32,410 nt of DNA from an uncultured Clostridia bacterium (GTDB taxonomy: Bacteria; Bacillota; Clostridia; Christensenellales; Borkfalkiaceae), in contig CAMWMZ010000011.1 of the NCBI GenBank assembly GCA_947175485.1, positions 1-32,410 of the forward strand. The letters are read 5' to 3'. Below, in pieces: positions 30,680-32,410 of the stretch. Positions within the stretch are counted from its first letter, which is position 1. Each line of letters starts with the position of its first letter. Below the pieces are notes generated by a model, which was not told where the DNA came from, did no database searches, and saw only the letters and a program-made list of their open reading frames with translations. A program made the position numbers and the translations under genes.

Positions 30680-31417
30680 CTAAATTGCGAAAACGTGTTT
30701 GCCGATAGTGGTAACCGTTTTTCTGCTGAAAATCCACGAGCTTGTCGCCACCGCGGGGTTATAATAATAAAGACAACCGTAAGTGGGGTCCCAGCCGTTC
30801 ATAGCGTCCTGCGCGGCGTTCATAGCCGTCTGGTCGGGGGAAAGATTGATTTGTCCGTCCGATACCGCGGTGAACGCGTTCTTTTGATAAATAACGCCGG
30901 AAACCGTGTTGGGGAAGCTTGAAGACTTCACTCTGTTCAAAATTACCGCGCCTACGGCAACCTGACCCGTGTAGCTTTCTCCGCGTGCCTCGGCGTAAAT
31001 GCATTTAGCCAAAAGGTACAAATCGGAATTGGTGTAATTTGAATTTCCGCTCGGCTTTTTGCCTTCGTTTTCAAGAACTCTGACGCTGTCGTTCATTCCC
31101 AATGCGGCAAAAGTAGATTTGCCCGCAATTCCGTCGGCTTTAAGTCCGTTTTTGCGCTGGAAGTATTTTACCGCTTCAACGGTTTTCGGCCCGTAAACGC
31201 CGTCTACCGAGCCGGAGTAATAACCCCATTGCTTTAAACGTCTTTGCAATTCCTTAACTTCGCCGCCCGTCGCACCTTGCTTCAAAACAGCCGTCTGAAC
31301 GTAGGGGGACACGGCAAAGTCTGTTTCGTTCGTGTGTCCTAAGTTGAATATCGCGCCGCACGTTGCAACTGCCGCCAACGCCACGGATGCCGCGCCTATT
31401 CTAAGTGCTTTTTTCAT
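30680..31417 (-). CDS. sleB: Spore cortex-lytic enzyme SleB
   Basis: The 245-aa lytic transglycosylase degrades spore cortex peptidoglycan during germination. Parts in order: an N-terminal signal/anchor (about 5-25), a peptidoglycan-binding type 1 domain (about 47-107, GGEVKELQRRLKQWGYYSG, DGVYGPKTVEAVKYFQ), a short linker, and the SleB hydrolase domain (about 132-245). The hydrolase domain carries catalytic Glu143 in IYAEARGE and the motif AVGAVILNRVKS. GGAGG is placed before ATG 31417. A sigma-G-like promoter lies about 70 bp upstream, and the transcript would begin with a small hairpin (31467-31472 with 31478-31483). It forms an operon with ypeB, the standard pairing. Confidence 0.96.
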   Translation of the reverse strand: MKKALRIGAASVALAAVATCGAIFNLGHTNETDFAVSPYVQTAVLKQGATGGEVKELQRRLKQWGYYSGSVDGVYGPKTVEAVKYFQRKNGLKADGIAGKSTFAALGMNDSVRVLENEGKKPSGNSNYTNSDLYLLAKCIYAEARGESYTGQVAVGAVILNRVKSSSFPNTVSGVIYQKNAFTAVSDGQINLSPDQTAMNAAQDAMNGWDPTYGCLYYYNPAVATSSWIFSRKTVTTIGKHVFAI

Positions 31418-31489
31418 TTTTCCTCCTTAGCTGCGCCATGCGGCGAGCGATAATATGTGTAAAACCAAGGCGCTTTCCGCCTTTGCAAA

Positions 31490-31518
31490 TATTATGAATA
31501 AGTTGTAAAAAAATATGC
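31490..31518 (-). promoter_or_regulatory. Candidate sigma-G (forespore) promoter of sleB-ypeB
   Basis: On the minus strand GCATA (31514-31518), a 17-bp spacer and CATAATA (31490-31496) match the sigma-G pattern (gnATR - 17/18 - CATnnTA). It overlaps the terminator of spoIIR. sleB is sigma-G controlled in Bacillus, which supports the reading. Confidence 0.6.
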
Positions 31519-31545
31519 GCAAGCCAAACAGATTTAGGCTTGCGC
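31507..31545 (-). terminator. Terminator of spoIIR
   Basis: A 9-bp perfect stem (31517-31525 with 31537-31545) has an 11-base loop. On the minus strand the hairpin is followed within three bases (ATA) by TTTTTTT (31507-31513). Confidence 0.85.
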
Positions 31546-31616
31546 TGAAATTAAATTTTTACGTTTTTACTCGTCGTGTGTGTATAACGTTTATCGGAAG
31601 CGGATAAATTTCCGTT

Positions 31617-32144
31617 TCAGCCGAAAAACTTATTGATAATATCGTATATGGCGGAACGGTATTCAACGTCGGCGGTTGCCGAAGTGAAGCAAAGGGGGGG
31701 ATAAATTACACACCACCAGTTGTCGCCGGTGCCGGACCCTAATTCTATTATAAGAGCGTCATAAACGCCTTGCTCCAACGTCAGCTCTCCGTAAACGCGG
31801 GTGGGGAAGATTTCAGCGCGCAGCTGAGCTTTTGCCGTGTAATAAAAACCGTTTTCTTTTAAAGTTTTATCGCAAACCTCTTCGATTTGAGGTAAAATCC
31901 CGCCAATAATGCGCATGGCCGCGGGCTTATCCACACATTCAGCTACGTAAGGGGTAATGAATTTGACAACTTCGTCTTTTACAATGTATTTTATATTTTG
32001 GTCGATTTGTTCGTTGGAATTTGCGCGGACGTGTATACGCAGATAATCGTTTTCCGCCTCCGCCGCGCCGCTTTGATAATTTACAAAAACTACAGTGCCG
32101 ATTACAAGAATTAACGCGAAAGCCGCCGCCAGAAACTTTTTCAT
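31617..32144 (-). CDS. spoIIR: Stage II sporulation protein R
   Basis: SpoIIR is secreted from the forespore and triggers SpoIIGA to activate sigma-E in the mother cell. The 175-aa product has an N-terminal hydrophobic signal (about 3-22), then the family blocks YLRIHVRANSN (34-44) and VKDEVVKFITPY. Near the C-terminus come YGELTLEQGVYDALIIELGS and GDNWWCVIYPPLC, the most diagnostic segment. It is slightly short compared with many homologues, lacking a C-terminal extension. GAGGTGA lies a few bases before ATG 32144. A sigma-F-like promoter upstream matches its known forespore control. Confidence 0.95.
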   Translation of the reverse strand: MKKFLAAAFALILVIGTVVFVNYQSGAAEAENDYLRIHVRANSNEQIDQNIKYIVKDEVVKFITPYVAECVDKPAAMRIIGGILPQIEEVCDKTLKENGFYYTAKAQLRAEIFPTRVYGELTLEQGVYDALIIELGSGTGDNWWCVIYPPLCFTSATADVEYRSAIYDIINKFFG

Positions 32145-32171
32145 AAAATCACCTCGATTGAATTACGGATT

Positions 32172-32201
32172 TTTTATTGCCGCGGATTGTATAATTTATA
32201 C
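32172..32201 (-). promoter_or_regulatory. Candidate sigma-F promoter of spoIIR
   Basis: On the minus strand GTATA (32197-32201), a 15-bp spacer and GGCAATAAAA (32172-32181) match GYWTA-15-GGNRANANTW at 5 of 5 and 9 of 10 positions. spoIIR is a textbook sigma-F target. Confidence 0.65.
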
Positions 32202-32260
32202 TCTCATTTTGAAATATTTTAAAAAGTTTGTATGTGTATCAAATATTTTTTCAGGCACAT

Positions 32261-32272
32261 ACAATATATTGT
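32261..32272. repeat. 12-bp perfect palindrome upstream of spoIIR and the tRNA
   Basis: ACAATATATTGT is self-complementary, in the 238-bp AT-rich gap between divergent spoIIR and the tRNA gene. It could be an operator, or chance in an AT-rich region. Confidence 0.25.
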
Positions 32273-32341
32273 GGTGGAACGGACACCCGAAAACTATGCC
32301 GCAAAAAATTTACAAAAAAATAAAAATTCTCAAAAAAACGC

Positions 32342-32370
32342 TTGATTTTTATCTCTTTATTTGTTATATT
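32342..32370 (+). promoter_or_regulatory. Promoter of the tRNA gene
   Basis: TTGATT (32342-32347) and TATATT (32365-32370) are spaced by 17 bp and end 12 bp before the tRNA 5' end. Confidence 0.65.
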
Positions 32371-32382
32371 AATTAAGCGTTT

Positions 32383-32410
32383 GGGAGCTTAGCTCAGTTG
32401 GGAGAGCAAC
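32383..32410 (+). tRNA. 5' part of a tRNA gene, cut by the window end
   Basis: The sequence from 32383 has an acceptor strand GGGAGCT, then TAGCTCAGTTGGGAGAGC, the conserved D-arm (T8, A14, GG in the D loop). The window stops before the anticodon, so the isotype cannot be stated. A Val-type tRNA with this start is common in clostridia, but that is only a guess. Confidence 0.88.

Noticed and set aside
29017-30922. Two ~300-codon rightward frames opposite ypeB
   Set aside because: They arise from the Lys/Arg/Ala-rich YpeB codons read backwards, giving Phe/Ser/Ala-rich sequence; no Shine-Dalgarno sequence or domain.
1-32410. CRISPR arrays, insertion sequences, prophage or integron features
   Set aside because: No regularly spaced repeats, transposase, integrase or terminal inverted repeats were seen; the gene content is core chromosomal.

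Overview
The window looks like the chromosomal replication-origin neighbourhood of an endospore-forming member of the Bacillota, most likely a clostridial lineage. Supporting genes are spoIIR, sleB-ypeB and yyaC (sporulation and germination), parA-parB with parS sites, the dnaN-rpmH-rnpA-yidD-yidC-jag block, and promoters of the TTGACA/TATAAT type. Species cannot be fixed from sequence reading alone.

Left arm (1-12.4 kb, all leftward). rsmI, an ABC exporter half-transporter, an M42 aminopeptidase and trmN6 form one tight run. A small 2[4Fe-4S] ferredoxin follows with its own promoter and terminator. Then comes an information-processing operon, greA-lysS-Orn/Lys/Arg decarboxylase-tmk-holB-ricT, behind a perfect TTGACA-17-TATAAT promoter and a leader hairpin. 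Upstream lies an aminotransferase-Lrp/AsnC regulator pair. The regulator is divergent from a rightward pair of small genes: an 86-aa conserved protein that appears to be read from a leaderless mRNA, and a DUF378-like membrane protein.

Middle (12.9-19.9 kb). A 335-aa protein of unknown function diverges from GTP-dependent PEP carboxykinase, which carries an odd Lys/Ala-rich tail. Next is a queT-type preQ1 transporter gene, preceded by what I read as a preQ1-I riboswitch and transcription terminator. Then the jag-yidC-yidD-rnpA-rpmH block runs leftward from a promoter just downstream of dnaN.

Origin region (19.9-27.3 kb). dnaN is present but dnaA is not beside it. Two AT-rich gene-free stretches carry DnaA boxes: dnaN-rsmG (371 bp, with a DnaA-trio-like unwinding signature) and yyaC-ftsH (564 bp, with at least five same-direction DnaA boxes and two parS-like sites). 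A third parS-like site lies just before parA. Most genes to the left run leftward and rsmG, ftsH, parA and parB run rightward, as expected for a bidirectional origin. rsmG also seems leaderless. A 47-aa Cys-containing membrane peptide gene sits directly downstream of yyaC.

Right arm (27.4-32.4 kb, leftward). It holds an NYN-OST-HTH (putative RNase/RNA-binding) gene, then a 567-bp gene-free stretch with a consensus promoter and a candidate structured RNA. After these come the spore-germination pair sleB-ypeB, in which YpeB has an unusual ~195-residue highly basic N-terminal extension. spoIIR follows, and the first 28 bases of a tRNA gene run off the end. Candidate sigma-F promoters precede spoIIR and yyaC, and a candidate sigma-G promoter precedes sleB-ypeB. 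The window therefore couples origin segregation, membrane-protein insertion and forespore gene expression.
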